DNA from: Alphaproteobacteria bacterium HGW-Alphaproteobacteria-4
Lineage (GTDB): Bacteria; Pseudomonadota; Alphaproteobacteria; Rhodobacterales; Rhodobacteraceae
Assembly: GCA_002842855.1 (NCBI GenBank)
Contig: PHEE01000009.1
Span: 1 to 64,000 of the forward strand
Direction: 5' to 3'
Length of the DNA stretch: 64,000 bases
In this document: piece after piece, positions 20,058 to 28,108 of the stretch
Numbering within the stretch: the stretch's first letter is position 1
Layout: every line of letters starts with the position of its first letter
Program-made: the position numbers and the translations under genes
The notes under the pieces: generated by a model
Told to the model about the DNA's origin: nothing
Databases searched by the model: none
Seen by the model: only the letters and a program-made list of their open reading frames with translations

Positions 20058-20294
20058 ATGGAAGGCGATATCGTACAAATGGGTGCTTACATCGGCGCTG
20101 GTCTGGCCTGCATGGGCATGGGCGGTGCTGCGGTTGGTGTGGGCAACGTTGCCGGCAACTTCCTGTCGGGTGCGCTGCGCAACCCGTCGGCTGCCGCTGG
20201 CCAGACCGCGACGCTGTTCATTGGCATCGCGTTCGCAGAAGCGCTGGGGATCTTCTCGTTCCTCGTCGCCCTGCTGCTGATGTTCGCCGTCTGA
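20058..20294 (+). CDS. atpE: ATP synthase F0 subunit c
   Basis: 78 residues, a two-helix hairpin. The glycine-rich first helix is [16 protein letters not shown], the loop is ALRNPSAA, and the proton-binding glutamate is E61 in [12 protein letters not shown]. There are no sodium-type ligands. The gene is preceded by AAGGAGAG, the strongest ribosome site in the operon, and followed by a 13-bp stem-loop. Both fit the need for many c subunits per complex. Confidence 0.97.
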   Translation: MEGDIVQMGAYIGAGLACMGMGGAAVGVGNVAGNFLSGALRNPSAAAGQTATLFIGIAFAEALGIFSFLVALLLMFAV

Positions 20295-20316
20295 TACCTG
20301 TTTCCAGCCTTGCGGT

Positions 20317-20345
20317 CGGATGGGTCTGAGGTTCAGACCCATCCG
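20317..20345 (+). other. Intercistronic stem-loop atpE-atpX
   Basis: A perfect 13-bp inverted repeat (20317-20329 with 20333-20345, 3-nt loop) lies 22 bp after the atpE stop and 27 bp before atpX. No T-run follows, so it is not a classical terminator. A 3' stabiliser or processing signal that raises atpE mRNA relative to its neighbours is the likely role. Confidence 0.65.
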
Positions 20346-20372
20346 GGTACTTGAAAGGTCCAGGGGGACGAC

Positions 20373-20918
20373 ATGGCAACAACTACGCACGAGGCCGCTG
20401 GCGCTGCTGCGGGTCATGCCGCGGAATCCGCAGGCATGCCGCAGCTCGACTTTGCCAGCTTCCCGAACCAGATCTTCTGGCTCGCGGTTACGCTGGTGGC
20501 GATTTACTGGGTGCTGTCGCGCATTGCGCTGCCGCGCATCGGTGGGGTTCTGGCGGATCGCCAGGGCACCATCACCAGCGATCTGACCGCTGCGGAAGAG
20601 TTCAAGCTGCGTGCCAAGGAAGCCGAGGCCGCATATGAGCGCGCCTTGGTTGAAGCGCGCGCGGACGCGCAAAAAATCGTGCTGCAGGCCCGCGCCGAGA
20701 TCCAGAAAGACCTCGATGCGGCAACCGCGCACGCCGATGCCGAAATTGCCGCGCGGGCAAGCGAATCCGAGCACCGGATTGGCGAAATCCGTGCCGGGGC
20801 AATGGAAGCCGTGGTGGCTGTGGCGCGCGAGGCGGCGGCCGATATCGTGGCCGCGATGGGCGGCAAGGCCGATGCCAAGGCGGTTGCCAAGGCGGTTGAT
20901 GCACGGCTGAAAGGGTGA
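20373..20918 (+). CDS. atpX: ATP synthase F0 subunit b'
   Basis: 181 residues. It has one N-terminal transmembrane helix ([20 protein letters not shown], about 30-49) preceded by an Ala/His-rich leader. A long Ala/Glu/Arg coiled coil follows as peripheral stalk. Photosynthetic and related alphaproteobacteria have two different b-type subunits; this one precedes atpF and is the b' form. It starts 27 bp after the stem-loop and ends 4 bp before atpF. Confidence 0.92.
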   Translation: MATTTHEAAGAAAGHAAESAGMPQLDFASFPNQIFWLAVTLVAIYWVLSRIALPRIGGVLADRQGTITSDLTAAEEFKLRAKEAEAAYERALVEARADAQKIVLQARAEIQKDLDAATAHADAEIAARASESEHRIGEIRAGAMEAVVAVAREAAADIVAAMGGKADAKAVAKAVDARLKG

Positions 20919-20922
20919 CGCG

Positions 20923-21477
20923 ATGAAAAAGCTGACGGCTGTCTTCGTGCTTGCGGCAAGCCCGGCCTTTGCGGCCACGGGCCCGTTCTTCTCGCTGCAC
21001 AACACGGACTTTATCGTGACGCTGGCGTTCCTGCTGTTTGTGGGGGTGCTGTTTTACTACAAGGTTCCCGCGATGCTGGGTGGCATGCTCGACAAGCGCG
21101 CGGCTGGCATCAAGGCTGATCTTGAAGAAGCCCGGTCCTTGCGCGAAGAAGCGCAGGAGATGCTGGCCACCTACGAGCGCAAAAGCCGCGAAGTGCAGGA
21201 TACCGCCGATCTGATCGTCGCCACCGCACGGCGCGATGCAATGGCGGCGGCGGACGCCGCCAAGGCCGAGTTGAAAGTGTCGATCGCACGCCGTCTGAAA
21301 GCGGCGGAAGAGCAGATTGCTTCGGCCGAAGCGGCGGCGGTGCGCGATGTCAAGCACCAGGCGGTGAGCGTGGCGGTGGCGGCTGCGGGCGAGTTGCTGG
21401 CGGCGCAGCTGAGCGCCGATGCCAAGGCCAAACTGATCGACGCCTCAATCGGCGAAGTCGCGACGCGTCTAAACTGA
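20923..21477 (+). CDS. atpF: ATP synthase F0 subunit b
   Basis: 184 residues. The start [17 protein letters not shown] looks like a cleavable signal peptide ahead of the true membrane helix ([20 protein letters not shown], about 27-46). The remainder is stalk coiled coil. It pairs with AtpX in the peripheral stalk that holds F1. It is last in the F0 operon; the F1 genes are not in this window, as is normal for the group. A terminator follows. Confidence 0.94.
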   Translation: MKKLTAVFVLAASPAFAATGPFFSLHNTDFIVTLAFLLFVGVLFYYKVPAMLGGMLDKRAAGIKADLEEARSLREEAQEMLATYERKSREVQDTADLIVATARRDAMAAADAAKAELKVSIARRLKAAEEQIASAEAAAVRDVKHQAVSVAVAAAGELLAAQLSADAKAKLIDASIGEVATRLN

Positions 21478-21503
21478 GGATCTTGTCTTCCGCAAACCTG
21501 AAG

Positions 21504-21528
21504 CCCGGCTCTCGCAGCCGGGTTTTTT
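21504..21528 (+). terminator. Rho-independent terminator after atpF
   Basis: CCCGGCT (21504-21510) pairs with AGCCGGG (21516-21522), 5-nt loop, followed by six T. It lies 26 bp after the atpF stop and touches the stop codon of the convergent GntR gene. Confidence 0.93.
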
Positions 21529-22298
21529 CATGCGCGCTCGCCCTCGTGTTGCAACCGCAAGCGGGCCAACGCCTCATGCCGGTCGGCCTTTTGCTGATCG
21601 AGCAGGGCCACTTCGACAAAACTCAGATGTGACTCGATTGCCGCCCGCGCAGCTGCCGGGTTGCGGGCCTGCAAGGCCGCGTTGATTGCGCGGTGCTGAT
21701 CGAGCAGCGCCTCGCGCGTGGAACGCTGGCGAAACATGACGCTGCGGTTGTAAAACACGCCCTCGCGCAGCAGCCCGAACATCGCGCGCATCATGTGCAG
21801 CATGATGACATTGTGGCTCGCCTCGACGATCGCCATGTGAAACTCGGCGTCGAGCGCGGCCTCGTCGGTGGGATTGCGCTTTTGGTGCGCAGCCTCCATG
21901 CGTGCGAAGATTGCGCCGATAACCCTCAAATCGGTATCCGAGCCTAACCGCGCGGCGCGTTCGGCCGCCAGCCCCTCCATATCGCGCCGAAACGACAGGT
22001 AATCGAACACCGCCTGTTCATGGCTGGCAAACAGCCGGATCAGCGCGGGCGAAAAAGCGGCGTTCAGCACATCGGCCACAAAGATGCCCGCCCCGGCGCG
22101 GGTGGTCAGCAACCCGGCCGTTTGCAATTCGGCCACCGCCTCGCGCAGGCTGGGGCGCGACACCCCCAGCCGTTCGGAAAGTTCACGTTCCGAAGGCAGC
22201 CGCTCGCCGGGGCGCAGCACGCCTTGCAGAATCAGCCCCTCGATCTGACGCACGACCGCCTGGCTAAGTTTTTCCGACTCGATCTTCTGAAACGGCAT
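21528..22298 (-). CDS. GntR regulator, FadR subfamily
   Basis: 256 residues from the ATG at 22298 (GAGGGTG before it). The N-terminal winged helix shows LPSERELSERLGVSRPSLREAVAE-type sequence (about 34-57). The C-terminal all-helical FCD ligand domain has likely metal ligands in DAEFHMAIVEASHN and further histidines near 195 and 220. FadR-subfamily regulators of this build sense carboxylic acids (pyruvate, lactate, glycolate, acyl-CoA). The closest impression is PdhR/GlcC/LldR type, which I cannot resolve. It stands alone, convergent with atpF, and has a candidate operator just upstream. Confidence 0.85.
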   Translation of the reverse strand: MPFQKIESEKLSQAVVRQIEGLILQGVLRPGERLPSERELSERLGVSRPSLREAVAELQTAGLLTTRAGAGIFVADVLNAAFSPALIRLFASHEQAVFDYLSFRRDMEGLAAERAARLGSDTDLRVIGAIFARMEAAHQKRNPTDEAALDAEFHMAIVEASHNVIMLHMMRAMFGLLREGVFYNRSVMFRQRSTREALLDQHRAINAALQARNPAAARAAIESHLSFVEVALLDQQKADRHEALARLRLQHEGERA

Positions 22299-22312
22299 GG
22301 CACCCTCGAATT

Positions 22313-22331
22313 TGGTCAAAATGTATGACCA
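22313..22331. promoter_or_regulatory. Candidate GntR operator (TGGTCA-N7-TGACCA)
   Basis: A perfect 6-bp inverted repeat with a 7-bp spacer sits 15-33 bp before the GntR start codon. FadR-type sites are built on TGGT...ACCA halves, usually with a shorter spacer. Its place over the probable promoter suits autorepression. Confidence 0.5.
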
Positions 22332-22350
22332 CATCGGTTGATGCACAAGA

Positions 22351-22377
22351 AAAAGCCGGGCACGAAGCCCGGCTTTT
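22351..22377. terminator. Bidirectional hairpin terminator between ompA-like and gntR genes
   Basis: AAAAGCCGGGC (22351-22361) pairs perfectly with 22367-22377 over a 5-nt loop, 20 bp past the OmpA-lipoprotein stop on the minus strand. T-runs flank the GC stem in both directions. It ends transcription of the OmpA gene before the GntR promoter. Confidence 0.88.
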
Positions 22378-22396
22378 CGGATCGATCTGCGGGCGC

Positions 22397-23044
22397 TCAG
22401 GTATTGGGGATGATGATGATTTCCACCCGGCGGTTTTGTGCCCTGCCTTGCGCGGTCAGGTTCGAGGCGATCGGCTGGTCTTCGCCGCGCCCCAACGTGG
22501 TGATCCGGGAATAGGGCACCCCTGCATTGGCAAGCACTGCCGCAACGGCACCGGCGCGGCCCTGCGAAAGGGTCTGGTTGTAGCTTGCCGCCCCGGTATT
22601 GTCGGTATGCCCCACCACCTCGATGCGCGTATCAGGGTAGTTCAACAGGCTTGCCGCCAGAGTTTGCAGATCGCGCTGCAGGTCTGGTCGCAGCGAGGTG
22701 CTGTCGGTAGCGAACAGCAGGTCTTGCGGCATTGTCACGACCAAAGAATTGCCGGTGTTGACCACGCCAACACCGTTGCCGAGGTCACGCTGAAGTTCTT
22801 GCGCCTGACGGTCTAGCGCCTGTCCGATCAGCCCGCCGGCTGCGGCGCCGACCACCGCACCAACCGCCGCCTTGCCAAGCGCACCATCGCCGCCACGCGT
22901 CGCGCCGAAAAACCCGCCGAGCATCGCCCCGATCGTGGCGCCGCTCTGGGTGCGGCTTGGCGCACCCACGGCCTCAGGGTTGGTGCAGGCGCCAAGCGCA
23001 AGCGCGCCGCAGGCAAGCACAGTGAAAAACCGTTTACTGCTCAT
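22397..23044 (-). CDS. OmpA-family lipoprotein with glycine zipper (YiaD-like)
   Basis: 215 residues. The signal MSSKRFFTVLACGALALGAC gives lipidated Cys 20. A glycine-rich zipper (about 35-75, GAMLGGFFGATRGGDGALGK) precedes the peptidoglycan-binding OmpA domain (about 100-215). That domain has GHTDNTGAASYNQTLSQGRA and the closing NRRVEI. It tethers the outer membrane to peptidoglycan, like YiaD. It is monocistronic with its own terminator and is distinct from the pal gene at 31.9 kb. Confidence 0.88.
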   Translation of the reverse strand: MSSKRFFTVLACGALALGACTNPEAVGAPSRTQSGATIGAMLGGFFGATRGGDGALGKAAVGAVVGAAAGGLIGQALDRQAQELQRDLGNGVGVVNTGNSLVVTMPQDLLFATDSTSLRPDLQRDLQTLAASLLNYPDTRIEVVGHTDNTGAASYNQTLSQGRAGAVAAVLANAGVPYSRITTLGRGEDQPIASNLTAQGRAQNRRVEIIIIPNT

Positions 23045-23164
23045 GAAATACCTCTTGTCCGGTACCCGTTTGGGGGCATTGGCGCGATTATAGCGCCAGC
23101 GAGATGGGTATTGCCATGCATCTGCGGCAAACCGGCGGGAATCTGCGCATCACATCTGCGCCAC

Positions 23165-24010
23165 TTAACCCTGGGCCGCCTCGGCCCGCGCCGATTCCCA
23201 AGCCAGCATCGCGCGCTTGACCGGCAAGCCCCAGTGATACCCCCCCATCGCACCCGATTTGCGCAGCGCGCGGTGGCACGGAATGACGAAGGCCAACGGG
23301 TTGCGCCCGACCGCCGTGCCCACCGCCCGCACCGCGCGGGGCGCACCGATGGCGCCAGCGATATCGCCGTAAGTGGTGACCTGCCCCGAGGGGATAGTCA
23401 GCAGCGCCTCCCACACCTTGATCTGGAACGGCGCTCCAATCAGGTGCAGCGCGGAACCGCCGCTCTGCGCCAGTGCCGCTTCGACCCAGGGTCTGATCGT
23501 TTCGGGGGCGTGTTCATACCTTGCTGCGGGCCAGCGCCGGGTGAGGTCTGCGCGGGCGGCCTCGGCACCGATCTCGGCGGCAAAGGCAATGCCACAAAGG
23601 CCGCGATCAGTGCCCATTGCCACCACCTCGCCAAACACCGAGCCAAATTGACCGTGGCGAATCACCAGCCCCGCACCGCCGCGCGCATGTTCGCCGGGGC
23701 TCATCGCCTCCCAACGCAGGAAAAGATCGTGCAACCGCCCTGCCCCCGAAAGCCCGGCCTTGTCGGCCACCGCCTCAAGCGGCAACCGCTGTGCGATCAG
23801 GGCGCGCGCGTGGTCGAGTGTCAGATACTGCTGATACCGCTTGGGCGATACGCCGACCCAGGCCGAAAACACCTTCTGGAAATGCGCCCCGCTCATGCCA
23901 AGCGCGCCCGCCAGTGTTTCCAGCGAGGGGCCGGGGGCGGGGGCGGCGTCGATCAGCGCCAGCGCGCGGGCGATAACGCGATAGTGGTACTGGTCCTCGA
24001 TGGCGCGCAT
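23165..24010 (-). CDS. AraC-domain methylated-DNA-protein cysteine methyltransferase
   Basis: 281 residues from the ATG at 24010, which has AAAGGAGAAGCC before it. An AraC-type helix-turn-helix domain (about 15-110, LETLAGALGMSGAHFQKVF) is fused to an O6-methylguanine-DNA methyltransferase (about 112-280). The alkyl-acceptor cysteine is C245 in FVIPCHRALR. It resembles Ada but lacks the N-terminal zinc/phosphotriester domain, so methylphosphotriester-triggered induction is not expected in the same way. This short AraC-Ogt form is common in Proteobacteria. It is flanked by an unrelated Hint gene. Confidence 0.9.
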   Translation of the reverse strand: MRAIEDQYHYRVIARALALIDAAPAPGPSLETLAGALGMSGAHFQKVFSAWVGVSPKRYQQYLTLDHARALIAQRLPLEAVADKAGLSGAGRLHDLFLRWEAMSPGEHARGGAGLVIRHGQFGSVFGEVVAMGTDRGLCGIAFAAEIGAEAARADLTRRWPAARYEHAPETIRPWVEAALAQSGGSALHLIGAPFQIKVWEALLTIPSGQVTTYGDIAGAIGAPRAVRAVGTAVGRNPLAFVIPCHRALRKSGAMGGYHWGLPVKRAMLAWESARAEAAQG

Positions 24011-24074
24011 GGCTTCTCCTTTGCGCCAGATGATAGGCGGGCCAAAGCGCGCGCGCGACCCGAAAGCTGTGGTT

Positions 24075-25007
24075 TCAAGCGGCCACCTGCCGCCGCTCGG
24101 CCATCGCCGGGCGCGCGAACATCGCGAGTTCCCAGGGCTCCAGCGTTGCACGTGCCGGTGTAATGTCGCCCAAGGCAAGCGCGGCGCGGCTTGCAGGGTC
24201 AAGGGCAGCCAACAGCGCAGGGGTCGGAAGGGTGGTTTCAAGCCAAAGGCCATCGGCCAGTATCACCTCCTGCACGGCGCAGATCAGCGCGAACAGGCGC
24301 GGTGCAGCGTTGGCAACCGGGGTGACGCCAAAGGCCGCGGTCAGGGCATCGCTGCGCGCGAACATCTCGTTTTCGCCAAACCACAGATGCAAATCGGGCG
24401 CGGCGAGCAGCACGCGCTGTGCGGGCGTCACCAGCAACGGTCGCTGTGGCTTGTGCGCCCCGAACGCATCTGCGGGCATCAGGAACGGAATCGCTGCCGC
24501 GCATTCATCCGCAAATTCTACCTGTGCCACGCAGCGCAGCGCCTGAAAGCCATTGTCGCGCGTCAGCACCCGGTCGCCGGCGCGCAGCCATTCGACCGGC
24601 AGTTCGCCCTCATCGGTGGCCACCATCGCGCCTGCACCAAGTGCCGCGTGCTCGCAAAGCCCGGCCCCGGAAAGGCGCACCTCGGCTTGCGGCGCCTCTG
24701 GCAACGGCGGATAGCTGTGCCCGGGTTCCAATGGCTCGGTTGTCATCACCACGGAAACCGCACCGACCTCAAGCCATTCGACAAGGATGGTGCCGCCGTC
24801 GGCGCGCATCAGCCGCTGCGATGATTCAACCGAAAGCGCGCCGCGCGCCCGTTCTCGCCCGCTTGCATCTTGTAGTGTTGCGATGCCGCGCTGGTCTGGC
24901 ACAGCAAGGCGCAGCGCCATACTCGCCGGATCAAACCCGGGGTCGAGCATCCACGCGCCTGTGGCCGGGTTGCGCCGCGCCGCGCCGCTAGGATAACAGA
25001 TGTGCAT
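24075..25007 (-). CDS. Hint-domain (intein-like) protein
   Basis: 310 residues from the ATG at 25007 with AAAGGGGGG before it. The middle region GAGAMVATDEGELPVEWLRAG (about 132-152) followed by DRVLTRDNGFQALR is the start of a bacterial Hint module of the type frequent in Rhodobacteraceae. The usual nucleophilic Cys/Ser position here reads GAMVATDEG, so autoprocessing is uncertain. There is no signal peptide; C-terminal export as seen with RTX-linked Hint proteins cannot be shown. The target is unknown. It is divergent from nth. Confidence 0.7.
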   Translation of the reverse strand: MHICYPSGAARRNPATGAWMLDPGFDPASMALRLAVPDQRGIATLQDASGRERARGALSVESSQRLMRADGGTILVEWLEVGAVSVVMTTEPLEPGHSYPPLPEAPQAEVRLSGAGLCEHAALGAGAMVATDEGELPVEWLRAGDRVLTRDNGFQALRCVAQVEFADECAAAIPFLMPADAFGAHKPQRPLLVTPAQRVLLAAPDLHLWFGENEMFARSDALTAAFGVTPVANAAPRLFALICAVQEVILADGLWLETTLPTPALLAALDPASRAALALGDITPARATLEPWELAMFARPAMAERRQVAA

Positions 25008-25154
25008 CAGCCCCCCTTTTGCCAGCAAGACCTGCGCCCAGTATCGCGGATTGCCGCAAATGGGCAGTTAATGGGGCCGAAAAAGAACACGGGCAATTTG
25101 TCGAAAACACGCGCGGCTCTTGCCAGGGGCGGGATCGGGCGGCATAGGGGGCAG

Positions 25155-25799
25155 ATGTACACCCCGCTCGATTTTGCCACCCAAACCGAAGCCTTCCGCC
25201 GATTTCAGGCGGCCAATCCGGCGCCCGAGGGCGAGTTGGAACATTCCGACGCATTCACTCTGCTGGTGGCGGTGGTGCTGAGTGCGCAGGCCACCGACGC
25301 GGGCGTGAACAAGGCCACCCGCGGGCTGTTTGCCCGCGCCGCTACCCCTGCCGCGATGCTTGCGCTGGGGGAAGCGGGGCTGGCCGAGGCGATCAGGACG
25401 ATCGGGCTCTACAAGCAAAAGGCGCGCAACGTGATTGCGCTTTGCCAGATCTTGCTTGACCGCTACGCGGGTCAGGTGCCCGACTCTCGCGCCGCCCTGC
25501 AAGCGCTGCCCGGTGTTGGCCGCAAGACGGCGAACGTGGTCTTGAGCATCGCCTTTGGTCACCCGGCGCAGGCAGTCGATACCCATGTCTTCCGTGTCGC
25601 CAACCGCACCGGCCTCGCGCCGGGGCGCGATGTGCTGGCGGTGGAACGCGCGATCGAGGACAACGTGCCGGTGCGCTATCAGCGCCATGCGCACCACTGG
25701 CTTATTCTGCACGGTCGCTACATCTGCACCGCGCGCAAACCCCGTTGCGGTATCTGCCCGATCCGCGACCTGTGCATGTTCGAGGAGAAGACCGCGTGA
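25155..25799 (+). CDS. nth: Endonuclease III
   Basis: 214 residues from the ATG at 25155. The helix-hairpin-helix LPGVGRKTANVV contains catalytic Lys 124. Catalytic Asp 142 is in VDTHVFRV. The 4Fe-4S cluster has C191, C198, C201 and C207 in exact C-x6-C-x2-C-x5-C spacing. It removes oxidised pyrimidines in base-excision repair. Its TGA overlaps the GTG start of the next gene. Upstream in-frame starts would add about 30-50 non-family residues. Confidence 0.96.
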   Translation: MYTPLDFATQTEAFRRFQAANPAPEGELEHSDAFTLLVAVVLSAQATDAGVNKATRGLFARAATPAAMLALGEAGLAEAIRTIGLYKQKARNVIALCQILLDRYAGQVPDSRAALQALPGVGRKTANVVLSIAFGHPAQAVDTHVFRVANRTGLAPGRDVLAVERAIEDNVPVRYQRHAHHWLILHGRYICTARKPRCGICPIRDLCMFEEKTA

Positions 25800-26782
25800 C
25801 CCAGTATCAGGTTGTTGGCATCGGCAACGCTATCGTCGATGTGTTGAGCCAGACCGACGACGATCTTCTCGAACATCTGGGCATCACGAAGGGCGTGATG
25901 CAGTTGATCGAGCGCGAGCGCGCCGAGGCACTGTATTCCGCGATGGAGCAGCGCACCGAGGCGCCCGGCGGATCGGTGGCCAATACGCTGGCGGGGCTGG
26001 GCAACCTTGGCCTTTCCACCGCCTTCATCGGCCGCGTGCGCGATGACGCGCTGGGGCGGTTCTACGCAAGGTCGATGGCGCTCGAGGGCACCGATTTTGT
26101 CAACGCTCCGGTTGCGGGGGGCGAACTGCCGACCTCGCGCAGCATGATCTTCGTGACCGCCGACGGCGAGCGGTCGATGAACACCTACCTAGGAATTTCC
26201 GCCGAGCTCGGCCCCGAGGATGTTGCGGAAGTGGTAGCCGGGCAAGCAAAAATTCTGTTTCTGGAGGGCTACCTGTTCGACAAGGACAAGGGCAAGGCGG
26301 CCTTTCTGAAAGCCGCGCGGGCCTGCCGCGCGGGTGGCGGGCGCGCCGGGATCGCGCTTTCCGACCCGTTCTGCGTTGACCGCCACCGCGCCGACTTTCG
26401 CCGCCTCGTGCGCGACGAGATGGATTATGTGATCGGCAACGAGCACGAATGGGAGTCGCTCTACCAATGTCCGCTTGATGCCGCGCTGGCGCAGGCGGCG
26501 GCGGAGTGCGAAATGGTGGTCTGCACCCGCTCGGGAACAGATGTGGTGCTGATCGGGCAGGGCGAACGGTTGACGGTGCCGGTGCATCGCGTGGTGCCGG
26601 TTGATGCCACCGGCGCGGGCGATCAGTTTGCGGCGGGGTTTCTTTACGGCTACGCGACGGGGCAGCGGTTGGCGGTTGCAGGGCGGATGGGCTGCCTTGC
26701 CGCAAGTGAGGTGATCAGCCATTTCGGCGCGCGCCCGGAGGCGGATTTGCGCGAGATTTTTCGCGGCCATGGCTTGATCTGA
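25796..26782 (+). CDS. PfkB-family kinase, probable adenosine kinase
   Basis: 328 residues with a GTG start overlapping the nth stop (GTGA). The N-terminal GIGNAIVDVLSQ and GGSVANTLAGLGNLG are typical. The anion-hole and catalytic base lie in VDATGAGDQFAAGF near residue 270. This type is usually annotated as adenosine or sugar kinase in Rhodobacteraceae. Adenosine salvage is plausible; a ribokinase-like sugar substrate cannot be excluded. It is co-transcribed with nth. Confidence 0.85.
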   Translation: MTQYQVVGIGNAIVDVLSQTDDDLLEHLGITKGVMQLIERERAEALYSAMEQRTEAPGGSVANTLAGLGNLGLSTAFIGRVRDDALGRFYARSMALEGTDFVNAPVAGGELPTSRSMIFVTADGERSMNTYLGISAELGPEDVAEVVAGQAKILFLEGYLFDKDKGKAAFLKAARACRAGGGRAGIALSDPFCVDRHRADFRRLVRDEMDYVIGNEHEWESLYQCPLDAALAQAAAECEMVVCTRSGTDVVLIGQGERLTVPVHRVVPVDATGAGDQFAAGFLYGYATGQRLAVAGRMGCLAASEVISHFGARPEADLREIFRGHGLI

Positions 26783-26880
26783 AGCCGTGAGGGGCGGGCT
26801 TGGGCCCCACCGGGGCCGCGCGCCGCCACCGCTGCCGCATGCGCTGTGGTGGCCCGTGGCGCGGGGGCCGAAAGCAGCAA

Positions 26881-27528
26881 GTGGATATTTGGGCTGAAGC
26901 ATTGGGGGCAGCGGTGCAAGCGAACGAGGTCGAGGCGCTTTTCGGGCAGGCAGGCGGGGGCTATCGGTTTGCCCGCTGGGGGCGGCCGATTGTGCCTGTG
27001 GTGTTTGGCGTCGAGGATGCGACGCTGGCGGTGGTCAAGGGCGCAATCGAGGCGGTGGTGACGCTCGCGGACCACAAGATGGCCGAGACGGACACCGAAC
27101 TTGGCGCCAATCTGTTGCTGTTTTTTCTGCGTGAATGGGACGAACTGCTGGCGGTGCCGGGGCTTTCGGGAATGCTGGGCGAGGTGCCCGCGCTGGTGGC
27201 GCGGCTGAAAGCGCGGCAGGCCAACCAGTATCGCAGCTTCCGTTTTGACCAGGCGGGCGCGATCAAGGCCTGTTTTGGCTTTGTGCGGCTTGACGCGGCG
27301 CTGGCCGAGCTGCCCGCCGAGGCGTTGGCGCTGGAGCAGGCGGTGCGCGCGATCCTGGCCTGGGGCGAGGGCGCATTTGCCGCGCGCGCGGCGCTGGCGG
27401 AGGTGCAAGGCCGCGCAGTGCTGCGGCCCGAAATAGCGGCGCTGATCCGCGCCGCCTATGACCCCGTGCTACCTGCCGTGGCAACCGATACCAGCCACGC
27501 ACTGCGGCTGGCGGCGCGGATGGGGTAA
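26881..27528 (+). CDS. Conserved protein of unknown function
   Basis: 215 residues if the GTG at 26881 is used. The core GGGYRFARWGRPIVPVVFGVEDATL, split over residues about 23-47, and a later NQYRSFRFDQAGAIKACF look like a well-kept alphaproteobacterial family. I cannot name it. It is soluble and mostly helical, with no signal peptide. The proposed start lies in GTGGATATTTGGGC, which matches the dispersed GGATATTTGG repeat, so either the repeat supplied the start or the real start is a little downstream. It lies between the PfkB kinase and ybgC. Confidence 0.6.
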   Translation: MDIWAEALGAAVQANEVEALFGQAGGGYRFARWGRPIVPVVFGVEDATLAVVKGAIEAVVTLADHKMAETDTELGANLLLFFLREWDELLAVPGLSGMLGEVPALVARLKARQANQYRSFRFDQAGAIKACFGFVRLDAALAELPAEALALEQAVRAILAWGEGAFAARAALAEVQGRAVLRPEIAALIRAAYDPVLPAVATDTSHALRLAARMG

Positions 27529-27592
27529 GGCGAGGCATCTTGCCAATGGCACGCCTGCGCCGCACTCTCGCGCCCGACAAGGAGCCATGGCG

Positions 27593-27994
27593 ATGACCCA
27601 CCGTTTCGATCTGCGCGTCTACTACGAAGACACCGATCTTGCGGGCATCGTCTACTATGCCAACTACCTGAAGTTCATCGAGCGGGCGCGCAGCGAGTGG
27701 ATTGCGGCGCTGGGGGTGGACCAGATGGCGCTGAAGCGCGCGGCGGGGGTGGTGTTTGCGGTGCGCCGGGTGGTGGCCGATTACCTGCGGCCCGCGCATT
27801 TTGGCGATGCGCTGAGCGTGGTCAGCCGTCTGACCGCGGTTTCAGGCGCGCGGTTCGAAATAGACCAGCAGGTGCTGCGCGGCGACAGTGTGCTGTTTGC
27901 CGCCGAGGTTACCGTTGTCTGCCTTGGCGCAAATGGTGCCGCGGCGCGAATTCCGGCGGAAATTCGCCGCTTGTTGGCGCAGGATCTCGCCTGA
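27593..27994 (+). CDS. ybgC: Tol-Pal-associated acyl-CoA thioesterase
   Basis: 133 residues, hotdog fold. RVYYEDTDLAGIVYYANYLKF (split at about 8-27) holds the conserved catalytic Asp and the YANY motif of YbgC. It hydrolyses short-chain or acyl-ACP-linked thioesters and is nearly always first in the tol-pal operon. The ATG at 27593 is 8 nt from AAGGAG and is preferred over the ATG at 27587, which is too close. tolQ follows after 114 bp. Confidence 0.93.
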   Translation: MTHRFDLRVYYEDTDLAGIVYYANYLKFIERARSEWIAALGVDQMALKRAAGVVFAVRRVVADYLRPAHFGDALSVVSRLTAVSGARFEIDQQVLRGDSVLFAAEVTVVCLGANGAAARIPAEIRRLLAQDLA

Positions 27995-28108
27995 ACCCGC
28001 CCCAAGGCGCCGCAATGACGCAGATGTGTTGGCTTTCCCCTTCCCCACGTGTAGTTTGGCTGCCAATCAGAGCCGCACAAACGTGGCCCAAAAGGCGAGC
28101 AGAGACAG

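Noticed and set aside
25071-25154. Longer N-terminus for nth
   Set aside because: The added residues do not resemble endonuclease III; the start at 25155 gives the usual 214 residues.
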